Shown: piece after piece, positions 52,352-60,912 of the stretch
Numbering within the stretch: the stretch's first letter is position 1
Layout: each line of letters begins with the position of its first letter
Assembly: GCA_016712465.1 (NCBI GenBank)
Contig: JADJQZ010000001.1
Span: 2,542,001 to 2,606,000, forward strand
Direction of reading: 5' to 3'
Length of the DNA stretch: 64,000 nt
Source: Candidatus Obscuribacter sp.
Lineage (GTDB): Bacteria > Cyanobacteriota > Vampirovibrionia > Obscuribacterales > Obscuribacteraceae
Made by a program: the position numbers and the translations under genes
Notes under the pieces: generated by a model
Database searches by the model: none
Told to the model about the DNA's origin: nothing
Seen by the model: only the letters and a program-made list of their open reading frames with translations

Positions 52352-53770
52352 TTAACCGTTACTGGGGGGCTGCGATTGGTCGGCGTCTTTGGGCTGGGGT
52401 AGCCTGATCAAAGCCATGGTCTGTGTGTTGGTCGGTCCGTAGTGTACCAGTACCTGGCTGTCATCCTTGACCATATCGGCAAGAGTGGAATCGAAGACGG
52501 TCTGATTGTTCTGACCGATGGTCCAGGAGACGCGCTTGGTTTTCTTGTCGAGGGCTCCGTAAACCTGGGAAGTTTCATTTGTCAGTTGGTTCAGGTAATT
52601 GCCTCTGACGATGCCGTCTTTGTTGATGGCCAGCTGCAAGAGCATATTGGAGCTGGTTTGACCAGGCTCTGCCAGTGCAAAAACTCCGAGGGGTTGCCAC
52701 TCGCCCTGGGCGGCTGTAGCCTGGGGGCTTGCACCGTTGGCGGGATCGTAGTCGTAATTTCCGTCAGTGCTGCCGCCGCCGTTTTGCAGGGCATCGCTGT
52801 AACCCTGGGAATAAGCCTGGCTGGCTAGTTGCTGCGCCTGCTGGTAGTACTCTTGGGAAGTGCCGAGGGGTTGCCCGTTCATATAAACGTTGTCGCCCTG
52901 GTAGGTGATATTGGTTGTACTGGGCTGATTTTTATCATCCAGGGCCATGCCCATCATGCCCAGACCAAGGAAGGTTGTGAGAGTTGATACGCCCATGCAG
53001 GTCCAGGCGGCTGCCGATGACCAGCCCGGGCAGTACCAGCCGCCGGGATAGCCCCAGTTGCCGTGGTACCAGTTATTGGCTGCCCAGCCATGGGCCCAGC
53101 CGTTGGCGTAGGCGTGGCCGCCCCAGCCGCCATATCGCCCGTAGCCACCGTAGGCATTGCGATTGACGTTGACGTTGTTGTAGTTGTTGCGATTGAAAGT
53201 ATCGTTGTTGAAGTTGTTTCTTATTTTGTCGCCCTGATTGTTGAGCTGATTTCTATCGATGTTGTTTGGACGGTTGGGGCGATTGCCTGCGCCGGCCAGA
53301 CCACCGAAGCCGCCGTCGGTAGGAAGATGACCGGCGAAAGGCTGTCTGCCGCCGATGCCGCCGTCAACGGGGCGAGTGCTGACACCACCGCCCAAATTTC
53401 CGTTGCCGAAACCGCGACCGCCGGCATTGCCGCCGCCGAAATCTCTACCGCCACCGCCGAAGCTGCCGCCGCCGAAGTCTCTACCGCCACCGCCGAAGCT
53501 GCCGCCGCCGAAGTCTCTACCGCCACCGCCGAAGCTGCCGCCGCCGAAATCTCTACCGCCGCCGCCAAAGCCGCCGAAACTGCGACCACCGCCGCCGCCG
53601 AAACCGCCAAAGTCTCTGCCGCCGCCACCGAAGCCGCCGCCGCCGAAACCACGACCGCCGCCGCCGCCGAATCCGCCACCGCCAAAGCCGCCGCCGCGTG
53701 CCACTGCCGGCATGACCAGAAGGAGAGAGAGGCTCAGAGCGGCGATTGTTCTTGAAGTAATGCTTTTCAC
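52352..53770 (-). CDS. Secreted Gly-rich protein with C-terminal 'PLGVFAL' domain
   Basis: A 472-residue protein with a signal peptide (~8-24, LSLSLLLVMPAVARG). Residues 25-150 are Gly/Phe/Arg/Asp repeats; a 36-bp unit coding GGGSFGGGGRDF recurs in near-identical tandem copies. An Asn-rich segment (NRNNYNNVNVNRNAYGGYGR) and a Trp/Gly/His/Tyr-rich part follow. The C-terminal ~120 residues (GEWQPLGVFALAEPGQT; QLAINKDGIVRGNYLNQL; RVSWTIGQNNQTVFD) match the end domain of Planctomycete proteins often labelled mu-protocadherin-like. It is probably an exposed, aggregating surface protein. It lies 76 bases upstream of the pump operon on the same strand and could be cotranscribed. Confidence 0.7.
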   Translation of the reverse strand: MKSITSRTIAALSLSLLLVMPAVARGGGFGGGGFGGGGGRGFGGGGFGGGGRDFGGFGGGGGRSFGGFGGGGRDFGGGSFGGGGRDFGGGSFGGGGRDFGGGSFGGGGRDFGGGNAGGRGFGNGNLGGGVSTRPVDGGIGGRQPFAGHLPTDGGFGGLAGAGNRPNRPNNIDRNQLNNQGDKIRNNFNNDTFNRNNYNNVNVNRNAYGGYGRYGGWGGHAYANGWAHGWAANNWYHGNWGYPGGWYCPGWSSAAAWTCMGVSTLTTFLGLGMMGMALDDKNQPSTTNITYQGDNVYMNGQPLGTSQEYYQQAQQLASQAYSQGYSDALQNGGGSTDGNYDYDPANGASPQATAAQGEWQPLGVFALAEPGQTSSNMLLQLAINKDGIVRGNYLNQLTNETSQVYGALDKKTKRVSWTIGQNNQTVFDSTLADMVKDDSQVLVHYGPTNTQTMALIRLPQPKDADQSQPPSNG

Positions 53771-53844
53771 TTGTCGATCCTTAATCGGTAAATCGAGGGA
53801 ATGTGTAAAAAATGAACAGCGAATTTGTTCTTTTCGATGAGTAG

Positions 53845-54885
53845 TTACTTAGAGAGGCGCTGTACCTGCAGTGCAGCTGTGTCGCTGAGGGCTTCACCGT
53901 TAATGGTGCGATCAATAGATTGCCAGCTGAAGGAATCTTTGCCGTCTATAGACAAGACATTGGTTGCTTCCGTCTCGCTGCCGTCCGTGTCGACTCCGCT
54001 TGCCTGCACCAACCATTTATTGGCGCTGCGTTTATTCCACTGACCGAAACCGAAGCCGCCGCGCGCATCGAAATGCCATGAAATCGGACTCTGGCTGCGC
54101 GGGTCCCAGCCTATCACCTGGCGGCTTTCCGGAATCGGCGTGCCGTCATTCTGCTTGGTGAAGTATGTACAAATGAGGAAGTTCTTGTTTGCCGCCCAAT
54201 CCACTTTCATCATGATGGAACCGACTTTGCCCTTTGCTGCCCAGTCTCCGACCAACCAGGACAGTTCGCTGAGTGGACTTGTTTTGCTCACCGGCGCTGT
54301 ATAGGGAGTCTCGGACGCACTCTTAATAAGCCAGTTGCCGCCTTGTTTGACGAAGACGATAGAGAAGCGGGTTTCAGCACTGAAGGCGGAAGGCACGCCC
54401 ATGCGGTGCACGATACCCTCTGCTAGAGCGGCACCGGGGGCTAACTTTTTCACCCCTTCCAGGGCAAAGTAAACCAGGGGTTTTCCTTCCTGGCTCATCA
54501 GATCGGTGAAGCGGGCGAGAATTTCTTTGTTGCCTTTGAAGACTTCACCTTGATAGCTAGTGTAGGTGCCGTCTTCCGTCCACATAGAGGCGGTTTTTGC
54601 AGCGTCGCCGTCAGCCAGTGCTTGTTTGAGAGCTGCTAGTTGTTGCTTGACCTGCGCTTCTTCATCAGCGCTTTTGCTTTGCTCCGCTTTTTTCGGCTTG
54701 GCTGCCAATTTACCGGCTCTGGTTGCCTTAACCGATTCAGTTGTAGTCTTCTTGTCTTCCGCAGCTCCGACTGAAGGCATCATTAGCGTGGATGCCAACA
54801 GGCAGGCGACTAAATTGAATGCATTTTTGAGCGTGAACCTGTGCCTCTCAACTGAGCACTTGTGAACCGGCGCAAAGTACAACAT
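53845..54885 (-). CDS. Secreted SnoaL/DUF4440-like protein with second lipocalin-like half
   Basis: A 346-residue protein. ATG 54885 has AGGA 6 bases upstream. A signal peptide (~22-42, NAFNLVACLLASTLMMPSVG) and a Lys/Ala-rich linker precede a SnoaL-like/NTF2 fold at ~75-195 (LKQALADGDAAKTASMWTED; GNKEILARFTDLMSQ; GGNWLIKSASETPY). A second beta-rich half (LSWLVGDWAAKGKVGSIMMK ... IGWDPRSQSPISWHFD) resembles the DUF1579-like part attached to SgcJ/EcaC-type DUF4440 proteins of Planctomycetes. No catalytic role is known for this pair. It precedes the Gly-rich gene in the same direction. Confidence 0.7.
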   Translation of the reverse strand: MLYFAPVHKCSVERHRFTLKNAFNLVACLLASTLMMPSVGAAEDKKTTTESVKATRAGKLAAKPKKAEQSKSADEEAQVKQQLAALKQALADGDAAKTASMWTEDGTYTSYQGEVFKGNKEILARFTDLMSQEGKPLVYFALEGVKKLAPGAALAEGIVHRMGVPSAFSAETRFSIVFVKQGGNWLIKSASETPYTAPVSKTSPLSELSWLVGDWAAKGKVGSIMMKVDWAANKNFLICTYFTKQNDGTPIPESRQVIGWDPRSQSPISWHFDARGGFGFGQWNKRSANKWLVQASGVDTDGSETEATNVLSIDGKDSFSWQSIDRTINGEALSDTAALQVQRLSK

Positions 54886-55017
54886 AGCTGTTCCTTACTG
54901 GAAATGTGTAGTATCAATCGACCTGCTAGTTTATCATGCAGAAATTTTCCCACCTTAAAAGCAGCGGAAGTCACTGTGGGCGGTGGCGTGTAAAGGGGCG
55001 GATGGGAGCGGAGCGGA

Positions 55018-55060
55018 AAGGAGCGGCAAGGCGTGGCAAGGAGCGGCAAGGCGTGGCAAG
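55018..55060. repeat. Tandem repeat of a 20-bp unit
   Basis: AAGGAGCGGCAAGGCGTGGC occurs twice in direct succession with partial copies on both sides, just past the 3' end of the small Lys-rich gene. Confidence 0.75.
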
Positions 55061-55097
55061 GCGCTACTTTTGCCCACCCAGTCGTCGTCTTCAACTG

Positions 55098-55463
55098 CTA
55101 TTGGTCTGGATTTGCAGGATCCGGTTGCGGCTTTCGAGGCGGTGCCGGAGTGTTCTCTTGACTTTTGCCGCGCCTGACTCTCACTATGCCTTTTACTCTT
55201 GCCACGCTATAACTTGTCAAAAAGGAAAGTTCGTAAGCCCAGCTGGCATTGCCCGAGAGATAGGGAGCGTTCTGCAGCAGTGTGCCGTGCATCTCGTTCA
55301 TGAACTTTGCCCGGGCGGCAAGTTCGCTTTCGGAGAGTTTTTGGGCTGCGGCGCTGCCTCTGGCCAGTTGTTGTTTTACTACTTTCTTAGCGGCGGACTT
55401 GTTCTCAGCCAACTTTTCCTGCGCCCACTTTTGGGCGGCAAGCTTTCTTACTTTTCCTTTCAT
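55098..55463 (-). CDS. Small Lys/Ala-rich protein of unknown function
   Basis: The start at ATG 55463, with AGGAG 7 bases upstream, gives 121 residues; the frame extends upstream only without a ribosome site. It is basic and helical (KVRKLAAQKWAQEKLAENKS; KKVVKQQLARGSAAAQKLSE) with a middle part FMNEMHGTLLQNAPYL and a Pro/Lys-rich tail. No signal peptide or known domain. It could be a nucleic-acid-binding or structural protein. Divergent to the TolC-family gene. Confidence 0.55.
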   Translation of the reverse strand: MKGKVRKLAAQKWAQEKLAENKSAAKKVVKQQLARGSAAAQKLSESELAARAKFMNEMHGTLLQNAPYLSGNASWAYELSFLTSYSVARVKGIVRVRRGKSQENTPAPPRKPQPDPANPDQ

Positions 55464-55648
55464 GTTTCTCCTGGCATGAGCTTGCCCGTTTGGTTCGCCC
55501 GCTTGAGCCGTGGTCTTGCGCTTGTTTTGAATATAGCCTCTATATGCCCCAATCACAGGGGACTTCGCACACCCGTCTTCTCTTGACAGCGAGGCAGACA
55601 GCTAGCCCCTCTGTGCGCTATTGTTTTGAACCTATAGCTAATTTACCA

Positions 55649-57550
55649 ATGCGACAGAAGTTTTTCGTCCTTGAGCCGATTACCAACTTGAGCCCATCAC
55701 CAATCCGATTCTTAACAACCAAGCTTACCTGCCTGCTTCTCTTTGCCGGTTATCTTTCGGCGCCAGTGCATGGAAAGACCTTGAGATTGGCTCAAAGCAA
55801 TAACAGTCGGTCAGGCTCCGTCGCTAATTCTTCCAGCTCTAGCTCGCCGACTAAATTGCCTGATGTGGTGCCGACTATGTCGCCGGTGCCGGCGGGAGAG
55901 AAAGCGCCCGGCATGTCCACAGTTGTGGAAGGCGAAATGCCGAAATTGCGTGGAATAAGCAATGAAAATGAGAGCCGTCGCGCCACCATCGACGACCTCT
56001 CCCGGGAGGTGAGCAATTCCACCGGCAGTATTTTCGTGGACGGCGAGAACGTTCTGGTTAAACCTCCCCTTTTGAAATCGCTTATCACTCTCACGCAAAC
56101 CACCAATCCCTATCAACTGGATGCGGCTTCCTCGCAGGAGATAAGTTTGCGTGGCGTGTTGCAGCAGTCGCTCATGCAGAACCTGCCTATCAAGGTCTCT
56201 CAGGCAGAGGCGCAGAAGGAAAAGTGGATCTACTACGGTGCCCTCAGCGGTTTTCTCCCTTCGCTGACCAATACCTTGAGCTTTCAAGGTATCAAAGGTA
56301 ATTATGTTTCACCTGCCGGATTGGCCATTCCCATCGCCAATCCGTTTTTCAGTTCGGCGGCGGGTTTCAATCAGTATCTTTTCAAGGGCGGCGGCATACT
56401 CTATACGGCTCTGCAAGATAAGCACAATTACAAAGCGGCACGTGCCCATCTGAAAGGTACCGTCAACGATATTTTGCTTGATACCGCCGATGATTACTAC
56501 AACCTGGTGCGTTCGGACGTGCTTTTGCAGATTCGCATCAAGGCCGTAGAGGTTTCAAGGGCGTTGCTTCTGGTCAACCAGGATCTTTTCGACAACGGCG
56601 TCAACACACAGCTTGATGTATTGCAAGCTAAATATCAGCTTTCCGCAGACCGCCAGCATCTAATCAAACAGCAGGTGGAGCGCCGCAAACATGCGGTAAA
56701 ACTGGCTACGGTATTGAATGCCGACACCGGAGTCGATTATTCCGTTGGTGCTCGCATGGTTTCGAAGCACCGCCTGGTGGACGCCAATCTGAAACCCGGA
56801 GACCTGCTCAAAATAGCTATCGATAGAAGGCCGGAGCTGAAAAAATATGATGAGCTGAGAATGGCGGCCAAAGACGCAGTGAAAGTGGCTCGTTCGGCCC
56901 TTCTGCCGGCTGTGGCAGTGACCGGTACGGTGATTGGAACCGGTTCCCGGGCTGTCAATTCACCCCTTTCCGGCGCCAGCAATCAGCAGACCACCCTCAG
57001 TTCCAATGGTCTCAGTGCCGGTGCCGTATCATCGAGCGCCGGCTTGCCCCTGGCTGCTCCCAGTTCGAACAGTACCGGCTCGCCCCACTACACCACCCGC
57101 TCACTATTCACCATCGGTGTGGGCGTAAACTGGAACCTCGGCGGTCTGGGCATGCAGGAAGTGGCCCAGGTGCGAGCTTCGCAGTATGTGGCCAGGCAGG
57201 CGCAATTGGAATTTCAGAGAGAACTGGAGCGCATTACCAAGCAGGTTCGGGATGCTTACCTTTCGAGCATGAGCGCGGAGAATCTCATTTTAGAAACCAC
57301 CGATGCCGTCAAATACGCCCAGGAAGGCTTGCGTCTGGCGGAACTTCGCTTTCAAGAAGGGGTAGGCACCTATTTGGATGTGATCAACGCCCAGCACGAC
57401 TACACCAATTCATTGATAGACAAAGCCAATGCCCTCATAGATTTCAACCTGGCTCAGGTACATCTGGTGCATGCCATAGGTCTGCCTACGGTGGATTCTC
57501 TTACGGCTGCTAAGCCGCTCAAGGATGCTCCGCCAAAAGCTACTAAATAG
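55649..57550 (+). CDS. TolC-family outer-membrane efflux channel
   Basis: The ATG at 55649 gives 633 residues and places a signal peptide at ~20-42 (RFLTTKLTCLLLFAGYLSAP). A polar Ser/Pro-rich stretch (~55-145) is followed by two outer-membrane efflux repeats of long helices and short strands: SLRGVLQQSLMQNLPIKVSQ, LLVNQDLFDNGVNTQLDVLQ, then EGLRLAELRFQEGVGTYLDV and YTNSLIDKANALIDFNLAQV. 'FDNGV(N/G)T.LDV' is the family's hallmark. A Ser/Asn-rich loop (~440-485) is inserted. It would trimerise as exit duct for the neighbouring RND pumps and adaptor, though it is transcribed separately. Confidence 0.87.
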   Translation: MRQKFFVLEPITNLSPSPIRFLTTKLTCLLLFAGYLSAPVHGKTLRLAQSNNSRSGSVANSSSSSSPTKLPDVVPTMSPVPAGEKAPGMSTVVEGEMPKLRGISNENESRRATIDDLSREVSNSTGSIFVDGENVLVKPPLLKSLITLTQTTNPYQLDAASSQEISLRGVLQQSLMQNLPIKVSQAEAQKEKWIYYGALSGFLPSLTNTLSFQGIKGNYVSPAGLAIPIANPFFSSAAGFNQYLFKGGGILYTALQDKHNYKAARAHLKGTVNDILLDTADDYYNLVRSDVLLQIRIKAVEVSRALLLVNQDLFDNGVNTQLDVLQAKYQLSADRQHLIKQQVERRKHAVKLATVLNADTGVDYSVGARMVSKHRLVDANLKPGDLLKIAIDRRPELKKYDELRMAAKDAVKVARSALLPAVAVTGTVIGTGSRAVNSPLSGASNQQTTLSSNGLSAGAVSSSAGLPLAAPSSNSTGSPHYTTRSLFTIGVGVNWNLGGLGMQEVAQVRASQYVARQAQLEFQRELERITKQVRDAYLSSMSAENLILETTDAVKYAQEGLRLAELRFQEGVGTYLDVINAQHDYTNSLIDKANALIDFNLAQVHLVHAIGLPTVDSLTAAKPLKDAPPKATK

Positions 57551-57562
57551 AAGTAACTTGGG

Positions 57563-57958
57563 CTAGAGTGAGTTGAGAATTTCCAGAAAGACAAAGGCAA
57601 AGGTTATGCCCATCAAGAAGGTGGCCATGAGAATATGCCAGATCAAGGCCGCCTGTCTTTCGTTGAGGGTGCGCATAATGCCGATGCGGGCCAGCACATA
57701 AAAGAGTACCGAGCAGAGGGCGATGAGAGAGACAATCAGCCTTGACCAACTGGCGCAAAACGAGGCGGCCATGAGGGCGATACAGGTTACCGGTACCAGG
57801 AATATGGACAGATAGTCTGCACTGCGGATTCTGCCGCGCTGGGCCTTGACCGACCTGCTAATGTGCCGAAAGGCCTCCTTGACGTTGTCGACAAAGCCCA
57901 GCCTGGGAACAGGTGCCGGCGCCTGATTGCTCATGTCGGCCGTATTTTCTTCACTCAT
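57563..57958 (-). CDS. Small inner-membrane protein, three helices
   Basis: A 131-residue protein; ATG has GGGAGAG ~6 bases upstream. The first ~45 residues are cytoplasmic and basic (VKEAFRHISRSVKAQRGRIR), followed by three membrane helices (~47-68, 72-92, 104-128). No motif is recognised. It is convergent with the TolC-family gene, 12 bases apart. Confidence 0.65.
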   Translation of the reverse strand: MSEENTADMSNQAPAPVPRLGFVDNVKEAFRHISRSVKAQRGRIRSADYLSIFLVPVTCIALMAASFCASWSRLIVSLIALCSVLFYVLARIGIMRTLNERQAALIWHILMATFLMGITFAFVFLEILNSL

Positions 57959-58104
57959 GGGTTCTCTCCCTGCCCGAGGCGGTTCGCCCCGGCAGATCTA
58001 TCTTACCCCGGGCGATTGCCAGGTTAACCCACCGGCTGATAAATCGAGGCTGCCGAAGCGTGGCCTAAAATGAAGGCATTCAGATTAAGGTATTGAGGTT
58101 CCTG

Positions 58105-59280
58105 ATGAGCACTTTCAAAATTACCACCCTACCTTCCAGAGAAGAGGTAAATGAGGCTCACTGGCGTTATCGTCTGGAGAAAGAACTGGCACTCTCCGGA
58201 CTCCAGACAATGGTGGGGGTTGTTGCCTTCTCTCTAATACTATTCATTCCGGCAGGCGGCATGACGGCCTCCTTCTTGCAAGGACTACATTTGCCCACTG
58301 CCCTTTGTGTGGTCGTAGGTTTTTTCGTCGGTGGAACAGTGCTTGTGGGTCCTATTTTGCTCGCCAGGTCCTTTCTGACCGCTGAACGAGAAGACACCCT
58401 CTTCGACTCTAATGCAATCTACAGTTCGCCGATTACTTATGAGATACAGGAAAACGGAATACTTGTGAGAGCCTTGAATTTGACCCGTTTCTTAGAGTGG
58501 AGTGAGATTGCCGGCGGTTTTGATATTCCTGAAGTACTCTTCTTTCTCGACAATACCCAGGTACTCTATCCGATTCCCAAGCGTAGCTTTGTAGACTGGG
58601 ACCAGGAGCGAGCGGTGCGGACCAAAATTCGCGAGTCTATTAAGGAATTCAGTTACTTAAAAGGAAAGAAAGTAGAGATCATTTATGAGGGGGAAGCTCC
58701 GGAGCCTTCTAAGGATGTTGATCTTGATGTGCCGAAAGCCGGTATCCAGAGTACAGATGACATAATTGAGGTTAGCTGCTCTTACACCCTGGCAGAATTG
58801 TTGAAACTTGAGCGGTATTTTGTTTTCTGGCTGCTCTTACCGCTTACTCTAGTGTGTGCAGTGGTTTTGGATTTCTTGCTTCCCACTGTCTCCAGTATGC
58901 TTCCTGCTCCTTTCTGCAACATAGTCGACCCTTCTTTCGGTGCACCGGGTCTGGTGCTATTTGTCATTGTTGGGATGATAGTGCTCTATTTCCAACGGGT
59001 CAAACAACTTAAACTGCTTTATCGCGACGACTACCGACAGGTTATAGTTTTTGATAACGATGGGATAACCATCAAAACCAGCAAGTTAACGCAAGTAGTA
59101 CCCTGGAAGTCACTTGGTTTCCGGTTCGAAAATACTGAAAATCATATTTTTGTGGTGGATGGGAGAATTTATGCCATACCCAAGCACCAGCTACCCGATG
59201 ATCAGTCTCGCACGCAGCTGCTCCGAATACTGCAAACCCGTATACCTGCAAGAATTCCCTGGTATCAGTTGCCGGTGTGA
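58105..59280 (+). CDS. Membrane protein with two YcxB-like halves
   Basis: The start at ATG 58105 uses TTGAGG 7 bases upstream (an alternative TTG at 58093 would overlap that site), giving 391 residues. The protein repeats one plan twice: a pair of membrane helices (~30-52, 62-88; again ~228-252, 274-292) followed by a cytoplasmic beta domain (ITYEIQENGILVRALNLTRF ... FLEWSEI; VIVFDNDGITIKTSKLTQVV ... PWKSLGF). The 'xxxxGIxxxxxxxxxxxxWxxI' pattern is typical of YcxB-like domains. Function is unknown. The 3' end overlaps the convergent gene by 16 bases. Confidence 0.65.
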   Translation: MSTFKITTLPSREEVNEAHWRYRLEKELALSGLQTMVGVVAFSLILFIPAGGMTASFLQGLHLPTALCVVVGFFVGGTVLVGPILLARSFLTAEREDTLFDSNAIYSSPITYEIQENGILVRALNLTRFLEWSEIAGGFDIPEVLFFLDNTQVLYPIPKRSFVDWDQERAVRTKIRESIKEFSYLKGKKVEIIYEGEAPEPSKDVDLDVPKAGIQSTDDIIEVSCSYTLAELLKLERYFVFWLLLPLTLVCAVVLDFLLPTVSSMLPAPFCNIVDPSFGAPGLVLFVIVGMIVLYFQRVKQLKLLYRDDYRQVIVFDNDGITIKTSKLTQVVPWKSLGFRFENTENHIFVVDGRIYAIPKHQLPDDQSRTQLLRILQTRIPARIPWYQLPV

Positions 59281-59684
59281 GAAGGCGGCGATTGAAATCC
59301 ACTATTCTCTGGGTGGTAGCCGGCTGCCCTCATAAAGGCGGCATCAAAACTTCTGCCTGTACTCGAAGACATCATACACATGAAGACGAGTAGCCAATAT
59401 AGGGGAAGCTTCACACAGAAGTTTTGGTCTAGAGAGTCATTCAATAATAGCCAGAACCACAAACCTACCATGAGTGCCAGCCAAATCATAGTCAGAATCA
59501 GACCATCCGACAGGAGGGTGCAGAGGCTGATTCCAAAGAATGTGGATATAAAGAAATTGACTGCCGCAAGAAACAATGAAAAGGCATAAACCGACCAGAG
59601 AGGGTAGAAGATGAGGGCAATACGCACGGGCTTGTTCAAGATTGCATCTATCCTCAGTTTTAGCAGTTGCGCATACAAAAGCAA
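59265..59684 (-). CDS. Small membrane protein, four helices
   Basis: A 139-residue protein with hydrophobic segments at ~22-44, 48-68, 70-84 and 92-104. It ends in a polar tail. No motif is recognised. It starts 12 bases after the stop of the DUF4261-like gene on the same strand, so the two probably form an operon. Confidence 0.6.
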   Translation of the reverse strand: MLLYAQLLKLRIDAILNKPVRIALIFYPLWSVYAFSLFLAAVNFFISTFFGISLCTLLSDGLILTMIWLALMVGLWFWLLLNDSLDQNFCVKLPLYWLLVFMCMMSSSTGRSFDAAFMRAAGYHPENSGFQSPPSHTGN

Positions 59685-59695
59685 AAGTTCGAGAC

Positions 59696-60646
59696 TTACC
59701 AGTAGTCTTTCATGACTTGTTTTAGTTTCTTGATCTCCGACTCAGGTACCAGGCGAGCCACATCTCTGGGTGGTGTTGACGTAGCCGTTTCAGACACAAG
59801 GACCCTCCAGTTTGACTTTCTACCTTCCGGCCCGTCAATTCCGTCGCCGTCTTTGAGTATCTTGCTGGCAGGGTTTAGAAAGTGCAAGGTGATATTGCGC
59901 AAGTAGAAATCGATTTTTGAAGCATCGTACTGTGCGGTTTTGAAGAAAGCCTCGAAGTCGGGTAGATCGAACTGCTCGTTTCCGATGGTGTCCATCACCG
60001 ACCAGGTGCTGTCAATTGTGAATAGACGAATATTGCTCCACACTTCTATGGGTGGCAAGTTGTGTTTGTCACTCACATCTAACCATTCCACCAGAGTCTG
60101 CTTGTCCAATATCATCTCACCGCCCGGATTGAAGTAGCAGAGGCAGCCGGGAATATTTATCAGTGAGACAGCTATGTCTGTCAGGAAGCGTATTTCATCT
60201 AATGGTTTGTAGTTTTCAGGGATTAGCCTATCGTTCGGTCCATCTACTTTGTAGCAGCTCTTTAACCTTATGAAGCCTCGATGCTTGTCCTTGAGTGTCT
60301 GGTTTTTCTCCCGTCTGGGCGAGTGTTGAACTGCCCTTTCCAGATTACCAGGGAAAGTGAGGGGACCAAAGAAGCCCATGGTCCAGGCGCCAAATGTCAT
60401 AGGGTCTTCCTGGGGGCTACCCATTTCGTCCGGCCACTGTCGGTTGACGATGTCTACCGTGGCTATCAATCCCGGTATAGGACCGTCAAGCACGAGAAAT
60501 TCTCCGCCCATCTGCCAGTTTGATTCAGGCGTAGCTTCTACGTACCGTGGGTTATAGGTAGCCAAAGCGGCTTTAACTACTTCCATGTCGATATTCCTAT
60601 CCGTAAGCACGCAGAATCCCTGGGTGAAGAGTCCTTTTCTCGGCAT
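59696..60646 (-). CDS. DUF4261-like protein
   Basis: A 316-residue soluble protein; ATG has AAGGA 7 bases upstream. Text such as DIVNRQWPDEMGSPQEDPMT, FGPLTFPGNLERAVQHS, HRGFIRLKSCY and LINIPGCLCYFNPGGEMILD fits the DUF4261 family, whose function is unknown and which is often found near secretion and stress genes. No signal peptide. Probably cotranscribed with the small membrane protein downstream. Confidence 0.65.
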   Translation of the reverse strand: MPRKGLFTQGFCVLTDRNIDMEVVKAALATYNPRYVEATPESNWQMGGEFLVLDGPIPGLIATVDIVNRQWPDEMGSPQEDPMTFGAWTMGFFGPLTFPGNLERAVQHSPRREKNQTLKDKHRGFIRLKSCYKVDGPNDRLIPENYKPLDEIRFLTDIAVSLINIPGCLCYFNPGGEMILDKQTLVEWLDVSDKHNLPPIEVWSNIRLFTIDSTWSVMDTIGNEQFDLPDFEAFFKTAQYDASKIDFYLRNITLHFLNPASKILKDGDGIDGPEGRKSNWRVLVSETATSTPPRDVARLVPESEIKKLKQVMKDYW

Positions 60647-60797
60647 TTTCTGGTCCTTTTAATCTTCTTGACTGCGCAAATCTGAACTCAATGAGTATGA
60701 ACTTAGTGATTCTGAACTGCTAAAGCAATTTTCCCGATTGCTCACGAAATTCCCTCTGATTTAAGGTAAGGCTCCTGGTCTAATTTATAAAAAAGGG

Positions 60798-60889
60798 GCG
60801 TGAGCGAAATTCCAACTAATTTCGTGCAAAAGCTTCTTTCAATGTTCTTCAAAGGAATAGTGAGCGAAATTCTGAATATTTTCGCTCGC
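60798..60889. repeat. REP-like palindromes with a GAGCGAAATT core
   Basis: Two units, GCGTGAGCGAAATTCC...TTTCGTGC (60798-60827) and TGAGCGAAATTC...TTTTCGCTCG (60861-60889), share the same core and can each fold; the second has perfect 8-bp arms GAGCGAAA/TTTCGCTC. A worn third unit lies at 60740-60764. The core also flanks the first insertion sequence. Confidence 0.65.
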
Positions 60890-60912
60890 GCCTGGTTCTT
60901 TTAATTGACACA

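Noticed and set aside
53063..53755. Ala-rich and Pro-rich plus-strand frames opposite the Gly-rich gene
   Set aside because: They are the antisense and shifted readings of the 36-bp Gly-rich repeat; the minus-strand frame has a signal peptide and a recognisable C-terminal domain.
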